The notes: generated by a model not told the origin, from the sequence alone. Numbered from the stretch's first letter, positions 36,389 through 48,522 are shown. The stretch: DNA of 64,000 nt from Colias croceus (GCF_905220415.1 NC_059538.1:930001-994000); one strand, 5' to 3'. Made by a program: numbers and translations.

Positions 36389-36777
36389 TTATCTGTATTG
36401 TAAAAAACATGTAGTTATTTTAAATTACATTCTTTTTGACATTTTTCTAAGGATTGTTATGAATTTGTTATGAAATATTGTTATGAAGGCAAAATAAAAT
36501 GATAATTATCAAAATTTGTTTCATTTAATAATACGTATGTTCTATTTTACTAATACCACAGAATATAATATAATAGTATCTAGTAACTACTACGTATTCT
36601 TCATCCTATCCTATCCTACTAATATTATAAATGCGAAAGTTTATGAGGATGTGTTGTGAGGATGTTTGTTACTCTTTCACGCAAATACTACGGAACCGAT
36701 TACAATGAAATTAAAAACACATATAGAGGGTAACTTGGATTAATAGGATAGGTTTTATCCCGGATATCCCACAGGAA

Positions 36778-38305
36778 TCGTATCGTATATATTATCGTAC
36801 TCACTCCATATCTCGCACAACTTTATAACTTAGTACTTCAAACTGAAAATGTACCTAAACAATGGTACTGCTCAGAGATAGTTTTGCTCTACAAAAAAGG
36901 TGATCCATTAGATATTGCTAATTATAGACCTATTAGCCTTCTATCTAGTATTTATAAACTTTTCACATCCATACTTTTGAGTCGGTTAACACCACTAATA
37001 GATTCCCAACAACCAATTGAACAAGCAGGCTTTCGTTCAGCCTTTTCAACTATAGATCATATCCACACGTTAGACCAAGTACTAGAGAAATATAAAGAGT
37101 TCAATCACCCGCTTTATGTAGCTTTTGTTGACTACTCAAAAGCATTCGACTCCATTACTCACTGTTCAATTTGGAAAGCGCTCGAATCATGCAAAATAAG
37201 TACCACATATATAAATATTCTAAAGAACATCTACTCTCATAGCGTAAGCAGAATACGGTTAGAAAACAAAGGAGAAGAGATACAAATCGGACGAGGAGTT
37301 AGACAAGGCGACCCCTTATCGCCAAAGCTGTTCATCGCAGTATTGGAGGATGTCTTCCAGAGTATTGACTGGAAAAACAAAGGGCTGTGGATTTCAGGCC
37401 GATATCTTAGTCATCTAAGATTCGCAGATGACATAGTTCTATTTGCCAACTCAGCCAACGAACTAGAACAAATGTTACAACTGTTATCGAACTCCAGCCA
37501 GGAAGTAGGCCTACATATGAACCTTCAAAAAACTAAAATAATGACCAATTCTCGAACTAAACTAATACAAATATCCGGTAATAAAATCGAATATGTTAAC
37601 AGCTACATATATCTAGGAAAGCTAGTATCATTTAACGAAAACTGTAATGAAGAAGAAGTTGATAGAAGAATTAATGGGACATGGAAAAAATTTTGGGCTC
37701 AAAAAGAAATTTTAAAAGGAGACTACCACATAGGATTGAAGAGAATAGTGATGGATACTTGTATTTTACCTAGTTTGACATACGGGAGCCAGACATGGAC
37801 ATATACAAAGAAAATTAAAAACAAAATTACCACATGCCAACGTTCAATGGAACGAAGTATATTAAAAATAAAAAAAATACAGAAGATTAGAAGCAAAGAC
37901 ATAAGAAATAAAACTAAACTAACAGATGCTCTCCGCCAAGCTCTACATCTCAAATGGCAATGGGCGGGTCACATATCGAGATATACAGATAACAGATGGA
38001 CATTACTGACAACTAAATGGGCAGGACCAACAGGAAAAAGGAAAAAAGGTAAACCAAGAAAGCGATGGGCTGATGATTTAATAGAAACGGTGGGCAAAAA
38101 CTGGATGAAAATTTCACAGGATAGGATTACATGGAAGAGGAGAGAGGAGGCTTTTACCCAATAAGGGGTCCGTGGAAATAAGAAAAAATTAAACTAACAT
38201 TAGATACTAAAATAGATTAAGTTAAACTAACAACTAACAAAACATTTGAAATGTAAATTTTGATTTATTACACGGAATAAATGAGCTTTATTATTATTAT
38301 ATTAT
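36778..38305 (+). mobile_element. RTE-type LINE, 5'-truncated, with 13-bp target duplication
   Basis: The target duplication TATCCCACAGGAA lies at 36765-36777 and 38306-38318. The element carries the C-terminal two-thirds of ORF2 and ends with aataaatgagc and a short (tta)n tail, as RTE elements do. The host-repeat sequence allows both borders to be placed to within a few bases. Confidence 0.85.
36800..38164 (+). pseudogene. RTE LINE reverse transcriptase, 5'-truncated
   Basis: Open frame continuing from about 36800 (PYLAQLYNLVLQTENVPKQW) through ATG 36884 to TAA 38164; from that ATG it is 426 residues. Reverse-transcriptase blocks: YRPISLLSS (14-22), VAFVDYSKAFDS with the catalytic Asp at 83, GVRQGDPLSPKLF (138-150), RFADDIVLF (179-187). 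The C-terminus (WQWAGHISRYTDNRW, GKPRKRWADD) is typical of RTE ORF2. The endonuclease domain is absent, so it cannot move alone. No internal stop is seen, pointing to fairly recent insertion. Confidence 0.88.
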
Positions 38306-38376
38306 TATCCCACAGGAACGGGAACTATGAGGCTTTTTCTTTGAAAACGCGGGCGAAGCCGCGGGCGGAAAGCTAG

Positions 38377-38617
38377 TATTATATATGCAAAAGTTTATGA
38401 TGGATGGATTGATGTATGTTTGTTACTCTATCACGAAAAAACTACTGGGCGGATTTGGGTGAAACTTTACAGTTATATACTTAGGTTGTAACCATTGATA
38501 TACTATAACTACGTATAGAGAAGACACCGCCTTACACATCAGAATAATTACTGAGATTTATTAATTCTTTATTCTTGAGTTTTGCCCGCGGGTACAGCCG
38601 CGAGGCACAACTAGTTA
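38377..38617 (+). repeat. diverged short repeat next to the split copy
   Basis: tattatatatgcaaaagttt at the start and cgcgggtacagccgcgagg followed by cacaaCTAG at the end, the CTAG-type terminus again. It abuts the family-A copy directly. Confidence 0.5.
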
Positions 38618-38720
38618 ACAATATCTTTAAAGCATCATTTTTAAGTACTTACCTATGTTAGAGAACTCCTAAACCGAATAGAGATATCGTTAGAATTAAT
38701 AAAAAAAAAGTTTTACAAAA

Positions 38721-38889
38721 AAAAACAATTACAAAACGATAACGAAGTTAAAAATCGCAAAAATGTATGGGATTGACAATTGGATTGACATTTATAGATA
38801 GACCACGTGATCTAACGCGGCGTATGTCAATCCCATACATTTTTGCCTTTTCTAACTTCGTTATCGTTTTTGAATTGTTACTTTGTCTA
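38721..38889. mobile_element. palindromic MITE, copy 2
   Basis: Same element as 2651-2810. The left tip is eroded into an A run; the right tip ends actttgtcta. A short repeat of gattgacatt is inserted or duplicated in the left arm. A SINE B-box-like fragment (aaggttcgattcccg) follows immediately. Confidence 0.75.
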
Positions 38890-39782
38890 CGGCCCAAGGT
38901 TCGATTCCCGTTTCGTTAAAAGAAGAAATTAACTGAAGCAAGGTCCAATGGGTCCATTAATTGAATCCCTTCAAAAATAAATAAGTGTTATTATAGAGAA
39001 AAGGATAAAGTTATTCTTAAATTAGAAGCTAAATTCGATTTTAAAACATTATAACTAAAATTCTACCTACCTTGTGTCACGATCCTTGCTTGTGAATTAA
39101 AATATTTTAATCTTTGATCAAATGAAGTTATATTGCCTACATTTTTTTAAATTCATACTTACTAGATCACTTGTAATATTATAAATGCTAAGTAACTGTC
39201 TGTCTATCGGTCTATCTCAGGATTCTTCTTCACGTCTAAACTACCTACTGAACCGATTTGAATGAAATTTTATACAACATTAATTTGAGTCCAAACAAAG
39301 GATATAAGATAGATATATGTATATAGTATGTGGATTTACGTCAACCAAAATATTATGTACCTAGGTTAAAATAAAACACAACATAAAAAAATCGAAGTCA
39401 TATAATTTCAACTTATTACAAAAAATATCATTTGTTGGATACATCAGAACTTAATAAATTAATAAATTATATTAAAAATTCGCTACAAAATACAACTAAA
39501 ACACAAATATTGAAAAATTTATCAATAATTTAAAACTAAAATAAATGCGAGATTATAACTATAAGCCAACATGGCAATCATTTGAACTTCCGTTTAATGT
39601 CTTTGACACCACACACAAAATTGATTTTCCACAAGCTTCGTCTACACAGTCAGGTGAAGCATGAGTGAAAAAAACTGTGTAGACAGACCATTATAATGCA
39701 AGTTTGATCAAGCCATTTGACCAAACTTGCATGTACAAATCCAAAATCAACCGTCATACAATATCATAGACAACGCTTATCC
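38890..39782. other. no gene seen
   Basis: Noncoding; a degenerate family-A-like stretch lies around 39165-39300 (ataaatgctaagtaactgtc). Confidence 0.45.
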
Positions 39783-40005
39783 AATAATATTATATATATA
39801 ATTATAATAATAATTGGCAGGCTGCGGCTGGTGTCCCACAACACATTAAATTCTCTAAAGGGCCTCTGCGTGTTGGACCTGTGTCCCCACGTAAGCCTTC
39901 CAAAGGACCGGGTATCATCCTTACGGCGATACCCGTGTATTATGGAGAGAGACATAACTATATTATAATTATAATAATAATATTATATATATAATTATAA
40001 TAATT
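39783..40005 (-). mobile_element. short non-LTR fragment in an AT-rich site (tentative)
   Basis: A GC-richer body of about 140 bases (39816-39957; phrases such as gcaggctgcggctggtgtcc and tgttggacctgtgtcccc) is flanked by an AT-rich direct repeat of about 30 bases (39783-39812 and 39976-40005, aataatattatatatataat followed by tataataat). This looks like the 3' end of a LINE with its target duplication, though simple-sequence expansion is an alternative. Confidence 0.4.
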
Positions 40006-40019
40006 AAATATATAATTAT

Positions 40020-43000
40020 AATTATAATAGTTCACATGCAAAATTTACAATCTTCTTCACAAATAAAAAGGTACCGTTTTGTAAAATTTCCAACACAAGT
40101 CTAATAAAACCAAAAAAAAAAAATTGAGCAATTCTAATATTTTGGGAATAGTCTTAACGACTTTCTAGTCAAAATTTCGAAGGTTATTGCGTTTATAAGG
40201 CAGATAGTATGTTTGGATATCACAACCTTAAGACAATCGTAGGAGAGAATGAGCAGAGGGTTGCCAGCTTCAAAAACGTCTTATATTATAAAAATTTTGC
40301 AAATTCTTTACTTTCACTATAAATATTGAATGCACAACCAAAATTTTAGGACGCATTTTTTTATAAACTGCAACTTTGCAATTAAAATATTACGAATAAG
40401 TTTCGATTTTGCAAAACGTAGTTTATTAGAAAGAGACGACATTACATTATATTTGTCTCCCTTTCACTTACTTCTTTTCTTATATAACTATGTATGCAGC
40501 CGTCAGCCCATTCTATTTATGAGAAATAGCGAAACTTGGCACTTTTAAAATTAAACTAAGAACTGTATTACAATATTCTGTATACATATTCTGAAAAATT
40601 AAGAGAATTATTGCCTCCATACTTTAACTCTAATTTTAAGATAATAACAAAAGTCAATATTTCAACATTGATTCCAACCAATCAGAGATTAGTTGAAACG
40701 CATCGAGTTTTCCCATTGGCCAATATTTAAAAATAACTTACAAAATCTCACATCATTTCCGCATTAGGCAAATAGCAGTATTATTTCCAGTATACGTATA
40801 GTGTTGTCCTTTTTCCACGCTGGAAAAAATACTGCTTTAAGACATCATGGAATCAGGATAATAATCCAGAATCCATACATACAAGTCAAATCTCACGTTA
40901 TATTTGAATAAACCAATGAGAGTCGAGGTGAAACGTATAAAGCTCTCCCATTGGCTACTTTAAATGTTTATTATTATAGCAATAATAACAATGTATACAA
41001 TAATACAATCAGTCCATAATCACAACGTTTGATAAGGCGACATCTATGGACAAGACAGATGAACTATAAAATGATTAACCGACCTCAAAAAAAGGAGGAG
41101 GTTCTCAATTCAGCCGGTATATTTTTTTACTAAAGTGAAAAAAGAGAGAACAATATATATTTATTATATAAAAAAAAAATATTTGAATAAATCTCTGTTT
41201 CGCCCAAAAATGTCGCATTCCGTTAAACGCAGTAAAATCGTGTAAAACCATCAAAACAATTGTATATTTTAAATGAACACTTTAAGGCCATTTTTACGCG
41301 CAAAATTTCACATGAACCTCACAAAAATGGGCTAGTAGATATGTTATAATATAATATACAAACAAACATGTATTTTATTACATCATTATATTTTTAAGTT
41401 AATACATAGCTTATAAAAACCGTGCCAATAAAAATTGCAATCATACATGACAATATAGCATCTCGCTCTCTCTTACACAATTGATATCATGCCGTCTCTC
41501 TCGCACTTGCCATTCATCAATCAATTTTAGTATCGATATGCTTAGCTTTAATGTCTTTTAAAACCGTTAAAATAATACGCGAGGTACACACTATTCACTG
41601 TATTAAAATAATCATAATTAAATGTCAAATTTGCTATTTAACAATTTTATTTCTTTCAAATATGGTCACCCCGCAATTTTTTTATGTAGGCTATCATTCA
41701 TTTTGAAATTTAGAACAAGTAACAAAATGTTCTTTATTTACTTGAAAAACTACAGTATACAACAACTAACATATATACATATAAAGATTTTAAATCGTTC
41801 TTTAATTATTGCTCTCTTTCTTGCTTATGGCCTATATCATGAAAATAAGAGACAGAATTCTGAATAAATTTATTAAACTCAAATAACACTTGAGTAAATC
41901 TCAAAAAAAAAGTTCTTAAACAGATCATAAGTCAATCGGAAGAAGGTCAATTTTATATAAAAAAACATTGTATTAATTACAGGGGAGTTACCATTATGTC
42001 TGATAGCAGTAATAATTCGAGTGTGGGAAAAGGATGGCGCTAGATGACCTACATAGCTCTGTCACTCTTCCACACTGGATTTAATACTGCGTTATAACAT
42101 CATGATTCATAATACAAAAAAACATACATATTGTATGGAATAAAAATTGAAATATTCTTGGCACGCAAGATCTATAGACACAACCAAGACACAGACAAAA
42201 ACGTATATATTTTAATAAAAATTGCGACGTTTTTAAAAATCAGGTCCCCTTAAATTTAGAATGAATATACATCTTAATACTAGATACAACCTATAAAACC
42301 TTGTAATAATATCAAAAAGGTACTCGTATAGGGGATGCAAAAAGGACCTAATTATTATTATAGTGACCTACTAAGAAATTGAAGTATTCTAAATAATTTT
42401 ATACCCCAAAAAATGGTTTTACCTGTTTCATAGAACGAATAGAATTAAGGTGTATAAAAATGATGTAGTCCAAATAAGAACATTTTAAATCCCGAGTAAT
42501 GTGTATGAACTGTCTTACAAATTATCTGTTAGTTAAAATGACAAATAATGTATACAAGTAATAGGAACGCTATCAGCAAGCGAATGATTATATCAGCAAG
42601 ACTGAGAACTCATTCGCATGCTGATAAAGTTGTGCCGCAGCGAGATGTCTACTCTTTAACGCCATTTTACATTACTAGTCTTTTTATCTGTCAGATTAGC
42701 TAAACAGAACATATCGAGAAGCCGTCAAAATGGTCATTACTGTTTTCTAGGACATACTTAAATCATAAAGACATCAATTTCTTAGTAAGTCAATAATTAC
42801 AAGGCACATAATAATTATATACTCAAAATGTAACCCATTCTTAACATTGGAGTTGAATTTTTTTAACATTTGTTCATCATATAATTTGGCAAGAATTTTT
42901 AAAGATAATGAGCATGAATTTTAACATAGAATAATGTAATGTTTTCAGTCATGTATGTATGTATTTCGTCACTATGGAATGGATGAACAGATTTAGATGT

Positions 43001-43318
43001 TGGTGACATTTATTGTCTTAGATGTTATTAAGTTAAGTTAAATTGGAGACGTAATATTATGTTTAAAAAAAATGCGAGATTCCCATGTGAGATTTCGAAA
43101 ATGAAAATATTAAGAACTTTGCATAAAACAGTATCTTTGATAAAGAAAATTTACTATCTTTTAAATTTATTAACTAATATTTGATTATGGCAACTTTATA
43201 GGAGACTACAAGAGATTTATTTAAAAACATGATTCTACTCAAATAATGAAGAAACCCTAAGTTTTAAGGACGAGTTGTTTATACTTTGGAATACACATTC
43301 TGTAGAGAGGATTTTGTA
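40020..43318. other. 3.3 kb intergenic, no gene recognised
   Basis: Very AT-rich with many stops. Short open frames are not supported by domains, splice sites or repeats. The last exon of ogre, which must lie below 48523 on the minus strand, could be here or beyond; I did not find it. Confidence 0.45.
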
Positions 43319-43475
43319 AAAGATAAATAAGTAAATAAATATTTCAGGACAATTTTCACACACGGCACGATCTGATCCCATCATACTAAGCTTTCGCTTG
43401 TGTTATAGAAAGCAGATGGCTGATAAACATAATTTTAAATGAATACTTATATAGATGAATTAACACCCAGACACA
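43319..43475 (-). mobile_element. SINE fragment (3' part)
   Basis: Shares aattttcacacacggcacga and tctgatcccat, aagctttcgcttgtgttat and attaacacccagacaca with the SINE at 47990-48264, but lacks the tRNA-like head. Confidence 0.75.
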
Positions 43476-43684
43476 AATGGAAGTTTAGTTTTTTTATTTG
43501 GAAATAGTGAAATAATTATGAAAATTTAGTTTATAATCCCAAAGCAAAATAACTTCGTCAAAAAGAAATATATTTTTTTTAAAGACGAGGCATTTATAGA
43601 TCTTGTAAAATTATAAATTGTGCATCGAAATAATTAATGCATCGATAGAAAAGTATTTCTAAATTATAAAATTATAGTTTGAAG

Positions 43685-44357
43685 TAGGGATGTAACGATA
43701 CCGATACCGATACCGATATATCGGCCGTCGGCAAGCCGATATATCGGTATCGCCGATTATAAAACAAGCGATATCGAAATCAAACAATTCAAGAAACCGC
43801 GCCCAATGAACGATGAGCGAGGTCGCCCGCGCGCGGGCACTTTGTTTTCTGAAAAAACTCTACCAATAGTAAATTTTGATTACTGATTGTATGTGTATTA
43901 GTTAAAGTTTAACTGACTTTGTAAAATAATAATCCATACTAATATTATAAATGCGAAAGTAACTCTGTCTGTCTGTTACTCAATCACGCCTTAACTACTG
44001 AACCAATTTGCACGAAATTTGGTATAGAGATATTTTGATACCCGAGAAAGGACATAGGATAGGTTTTATCCCGGAAATCCTACGGGAACGGGTTTTTCTT
44101 TGAAAACGCGGACGAAGCCGCGGGCGGAAAGCTAGTACTAAAATAAATGTTTTTCTTGTGTTTTGATTTAGCATTTTTATTTAAAAAAATACCATTTACA
44201 GTTGAGTTTCTGTTAAATGTTGGTAACTTTTATGCAAAAATCACTATTTATTTATTTTTTTACCATGCTTTCGATATCGGTATCGGTATCGCCGATTTTT
44301 TACTATAAATATCGGTATCGGTATCGTATCGCAAAATCATGTATCGTTACATCACTA
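43685..44357. mobile_element. hAT-type MITE with repetitive ends
   Basis: Ends tag(g/t)gatgtaacgatac are inverted repeats. Next to them are runs of cgatac/gtatcg hexamers (gataccgataccgatac), which are inverted at the other side. Flanks share tttgaa, so an 8-base target duplication is possible but imperfect. No transposase. A family-A repeat is inserted inside (43933-44135). Confidence 0.7.
43933..44135 (+). mobile_element. Helitron-like repeat, family A, nested in the MITE
   Basis: TC start after A and CTAG end before T; long-form family-A body with a shortened middle. Confidence 0.75.
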
Positions 44358-44756
44358 ATTTGAAATAACATTGTCTTATCAAAAAAATAACACTTTTTAC
44401 CGAGTATTTCTCTCTCTAGTCACAGTACAAATTTCGAGTTGAATTCTTAGTGTAATTCGATAATTACTTATATCAGCAACATTTAAAAACTACGCAAAGG
44501 AAACTGTATTTACACTTAAGGCCAGTATCAGACGTAACGTAGGGTAGAAACCCACATCTTTATTTTAATTTCACCTTAATGGCGGGTAGCTGAAAATATA
44601 ATTCTACCCTCATAGTAATTTTAAATATTCAGAAAATATTTTCAACAGATTTTAAACGTGATTCATTTGAAAACACTATCAAAAATTAAAACCAAAGAAG
44701 ATATTTGGATATTAACAAAAATTTTAACCATAATATTGACAAACAATGTTCTCTCA

Positions 44757-45500
44757 TCGTTCTTTATTAGCTTGGCTTTTAGTTCCTTTTATCGATTTTA
44801 GTTATAATAAAGGCTATTTTAGAAAAAAATCATGTCATTTTATCCATCTACCTTCAAATCAGAAGTTTCTATACCAAGTTTATTCGAGGGCATCCTTACA
44901 ATATATCCATATTACATTTACTCGAGGGTACTTCATGTATCCAACTACCCCCACAATTTAACTCGAGGGTACTTCTTATATCCAACTACCCCCACAAATA
45001 TACTGGAGGGTACTTCAGCTATATATACAGTGTTGTGTTGTGACGTCACACGGCTAGCACGGAGATGTCCCGCGGCCCGCTCTTCTCGCCCATACGCTTT
45101 ATTAGCTCCCTTTATCGATTTTAGTTTTAATCGTCAATATTTTAGAATCAGAAGTTACTTAGTATATATATCCATATCAAATTTCGAGGGTACTTCATAT
45201 ATCCAACTACCCCCAACTACTCGAGGGCACACTTTCAATATATCCATCTACCCTCAAATCAGAAGTTTCTATATCAAGTTTATTCGAGGGCACCCTTACA
45301 ATATATCCATATTACATTTACTCGAGGGTACTTCCTATATCCAACTACCTCCACAAATATACTGGAGGGTACTTCAGCTATATATACAGTGTTGTGGTGT
45401 GACGTCACACGGCTAGCACGGCTATGTCCCGCGGCCGCTTCGTGCGTCACGCGCGCGGTCCGCTCTTCTCGCCCATACGCTTTATTAGTTCCGCTATTAG
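44757..45500 (+). repeat. duplicated block with TATA and CRE motifs
   Basis: Two long units start at ctttattag (44762 and 45097), and a third begins at 45480. Each has tttatcgattttagtt, ttcgagggca..cttacaat, several actcgagggtacttc plus tatccaactac(c) lines, then gctatatatacagtgttgtg, the 8-base palindrome TGACGTCA (45041-45048, 45400-45407), cacggctagcacgg and a GC-rich end. TATATATA followed by TGACGTCA resembles a promoter. Open frames across it reflect the lack of stops, not coding. Confidence 0.65.
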
Positions 45501-45660
45501 TTCCCTGAAAATGTTAATAATTATTATATTTAATATAATAAATTTAAAATATAATAAATTATTATATTTAGTTGTAGAAAATAGGGTTCTTGGAGATATT
45601 TGTAGTGGACATGTAATCTGCAATTGAAACGAAAGAAAGATACGTCATTTTATTAATGAA

Positions 45661-46126
45661 CTAGCTTCCGCCCGCGACTCCGTCCGCGCGGATGTCGGTC
45701 TTCGCGTGGATGGTTTATTTCTCCATTTTGAGTAGGTACTGACAATAAAATCTTATAAATATCTATTGGACCCAATTCCCAAATACGGCTAGGCCTATAA
45801 TAATACGCAACGTGTGTTCGCGGTTCTACGGAACAACGTCTATGGATAAAACTGAAAAATTAAGATTAATTTTTTTCTACGTATTTTTCCAGGATAAAAA
45901 GTATCCTATTTTACGCCCAGGATAATAAGGTATAATTATACCAAGTTTCATCGAAATCGAACCGCTAGTTTTCACGTGATGCCTTCACATACAGACAGAC
46001 AGACAAAAATTTTTTTAATCACATATTTGGGTTTGGTATCGATCCAGTAACACCCCCTGCTATTTATTTTTTCAATATTTTCAATGTACAGAATTGACCC
46101 TTCTACAGATTTATTATATGTATAGA
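45661..46126 (-). mobile_element. Helitron-like repeat, family C, long copy
   Basis: CTAGCTTCCGCCCGCGACTC at the left and tatgtatagatga at the right, sharing caccccctgctatttatt, tttgggtttggtatcgat and gacagacagacaaaaattt with the copy at 26610-26885. About 190 bases longer in the middle. Confidence 0.65.
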
Positions 46127-46191
46127 TGAGCACGCAAACGTACAGATTATGTATGTCATACGAAAATATTAAATAATTTTACTTGGTGTTA

Positions 46192-47971
46192 TTTTTATTT
46201 ATTTATAGCCTTTATTGCCAATATTTCAGGTTACATTTTTACTTAAAACTAAAATTAAATTGCATTGTGGGTGTTGGCGTGTCCTTGTGACACAAAGGCC
46301 TCTTCCAACTTCTTCCACTCGCCACGTTCTTTCGCCTTCCGTAACCATAGCGGCCCCGCCACTCTCCTTATTTCATCTGACCACCTTTTTCGTTGTCTTC
46401 CTCTTTTTCTATTAGCATCTACTCTGGGAGTCCATTCAGTAATTACCCTTGTCCATCGGTTTCCCTTTTCTCTGAGCATATGCCCTACCCACCTCCATTT
46501 AAGAACCTTTGTCTTTTTCACAACATCTTCTATTTTCGTTATATTTCTTATGTCTACAGCTCTTTTTCTATGTTTTTTTGTATAACCCATTATGCTCCTC
46601 TCCATTGCTCTTTGGCATGTTACCAATTTTGTGTCATGTTTTTTTGTTTTAGCCCAAGTTTGGCAACCATAGGTTAATATTGGCAAAATGCAGGTATTGA
46701 ATAGTCTTCTTTTAATTGTGATATTATATTGTGTATTTTTAAATATTTCTTTCAGCGACCAGTATCTCTTCCAAGAATGAGCAACCCGTCTCTCAATTTC
46801 ATGTTCCATTTGGTCGGTGAAAGCTATTATTTGGCCTAAATAAATATAAGAATTGACATATTCGATTAACTTATCTTCTATTTTAATTGGGGTTCGCACT
46901 CTATTTGCTATAATTTTGGTTTTTCCATAGTTAATTGATAGTCCCACTTTTTTGCTTTCTTTTGCCAGTTGAAGAAGCATGGTTTGAAGGTTTCCAGGGT
47001 TATCTGTTATCAGTATTATATCATCAGCAAATCTGAGATGATTCAAATTTGTTCCATTAATGTTTATGCCGAAGTTATCCCAGTCTAATTTTCTAAAGAT
47101 TCCCTCTAATACTGAGGAAAAAAGTTTTGGTGAGAGTGGGTCTCCCTGTCTCACGCCTCGATTTATAGGGAATACTTCACCTTCGGTTTCCAATTTTACT
47201 CTGCCTGTGCTATTTTTGTATATATTCTTTATGATCCTTATGTATTTATTGTTTATTCCTTGATTCTTCAAAGCTTCCCATATAGATCGGTGTTCCAGTG
47301 AATCAAATGCCTTGTTGTAGTCTACAAATGCCATGTAAAGTCGATAGTTGTATTCATGGCTTTTCTCGATCAACTGTTTCACCACATGAATATGATCCGC
47401 TGTAGAGTATCCTGCTCTAAACCCTGCCTGTTCCCTCGGTTGTTCTTCGTCGAGCTTTTTAGTGATACGGTTAAGCAGTATTTTTGAGAAAACTTTATAT
47501 ACGTTCGACATCAGGCTAATTGGGCGATAGTTACCTATTTCAGATCTGTCTCCTTTTTTGTGAATGAGAGTAATGGTAGTTGTTGTCCACTGTATGGGGA
47601 TGAATTCAGTGTTCAGCATGGTATTGAAGAGCTTAGTTAGTCTTTTTGACGTTTCCGGTAATGTAGCTTTCATCATTTCATTAGTGATGTTGTCTAATCC
47701 TGGTGCTTTATCATTTTTCTGGGATTTTACTGCTTGTTGGACTTCGCTTTCGAGAATTTCTGGGATATCTTCTGTACAGTCTTCGAGGCTTGAGTTGCTA
47801 TCTAATTGAATGTCTTTGGTAGAGTATAGAGTGCGATAAAAGTCTGTAGCAATCTTGAGGACTGGTTGTCTTCTTGTAACTTGTTTGTTTAATTTGTTTT
47901 TCATTTTTGGAATCCAAACCTTTTCCTCTTTCAGTTCTCGTAATGCCTTGTTTATGCCTATAATTTGGTTG
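46192..47971 (-). mobile_element. RTE-type LINE, 5'-truncated, with 13-bp target duplication
   Basis: The 13-base TTACTTGGTGTTA occurs at 46179-46191 and 47972-47984, bounding the element exactly. On the minus strand it starts within ORF2 and ends in aataaagg plus an A/T-rich tail. It is a different RTE subfamily from the copy at 36778-38305 (clearly diverged protein). Confidence 0.87.
46255..47904 (-). pseudogene. RTE LINE ORF2, endonuclease-less
   Basis: 549 residues from ATG 47904, with the frame open to the 5' break (INKALRELKEEKVWIPK upstream). Motifs: KAPGLDNITNEMMK (66-79), YRPISLMSNVYKVFSK (126-141), MAFVDYNKAFDS with the catalytic Asp at 194, GVRQGDPLSPKLF (250-262), RFADDIILI (291-299). 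The C-terminal ~130 residues (KWRWVGHMLREKGNRW, GRQRKRWSDEIRRVAG) are as in other RTE elements. No stop or frameshift is visible, but lacking the endonuclease it is dead on arrival. It lies downstream of the visible ogre exons, possibly in the last intron. Confidence 0.9.
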
Positions 47972-47989
47972 TTACTTGGTGTTACTTAT

Positions 47990-48264
47990 ACATAAATAAA
48001 TAAATATAAATAAATAAATATTTCGGGACAATTTTCACACACGGCACGATCTGATCCCATACTAAGCTTTCGCTTGTGTTATGGAAACCAGATGGCTGAT
48101 AAACATACATGTATAATTTTAAATAAATACATATAGATAATTAACACCCAGACACAGAGCAAACATCTATGTTCATCACACAAATATTTGCCCAGGGTGG
48201 GAATCGAACCCACGACCAATGGCTTGAAAGGCAGGGTCTCTACCAACCAAGCCAACCGGCCAGC
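47990..48264 (-). mobile_element. tRNA-derived SINE
   Basis: On the minus strand the head ggttggcttggttggtagag (A box) and gtgggttcgattcccaccc (B box) fold tRNA-like. The body holds gtgtctgggtgttaattatc, ataacacaagcgaaagctt and cgtgtgtgaaaattgtccc, and ends in a (taaa)n tail. It starts right next to the target duplication of the RTE element. Confidence 0.85.
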
Positions 48265-48522
48265 CATATTAAAGATTATTTATAGGTAGAATAATGCCAA
48301 GTGTAAGTGAAAAAACCTCTTATATGTTTTAACAGTCAATGTAATTATAATTCTGAACAATTATGACCACATAACTCCAGATTCTAGTTTTAATATTCAT
48401 TGTCATTATCATTCTGAATAATACCAACACAAAATGTAAATCCTCCTTCAAAAACACCAAATCTCCCAACAATAACTACCACTAAAACTAGATTCTAAAT
48501 CATCCTTCAAATTTCCACTCAC

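Larger units (their letters stand above)
36614..38376 (+). mobile_element. Helitron-like repeat, family A, split by a LINE
   Basis: The left part (36614-36777) starts TCCTACTAATATTATAAATG and stops at tatcccacaggaa. The right part (38306-38376) restarts with the same 13 bases and ends gccgcgggcggaaagCTAG. Joining them gives an uninterrupted family-A copy. The insert is the RTE LINE listed next. Confidence 0.8.

Noticed and set aside
44832..45416. 194-codon open frame
   Set aside because: It runs across a tandem duplication of noncoding, promoter-like sequence; the repeated peptide follows the repeat unit and has no domain.
46215..47809. Plus-strand open frames across 46215-47809
   Set aside because: Shadows of the RTE ORF2 on the minus strand, which has clear reverse-transcriptase motifs.
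48180..48264. Functional tRNA gene
   Set aside because: The tRNA-like head continues into a SINE body and is repeated elsewhere without the head; it is SINE sequence.
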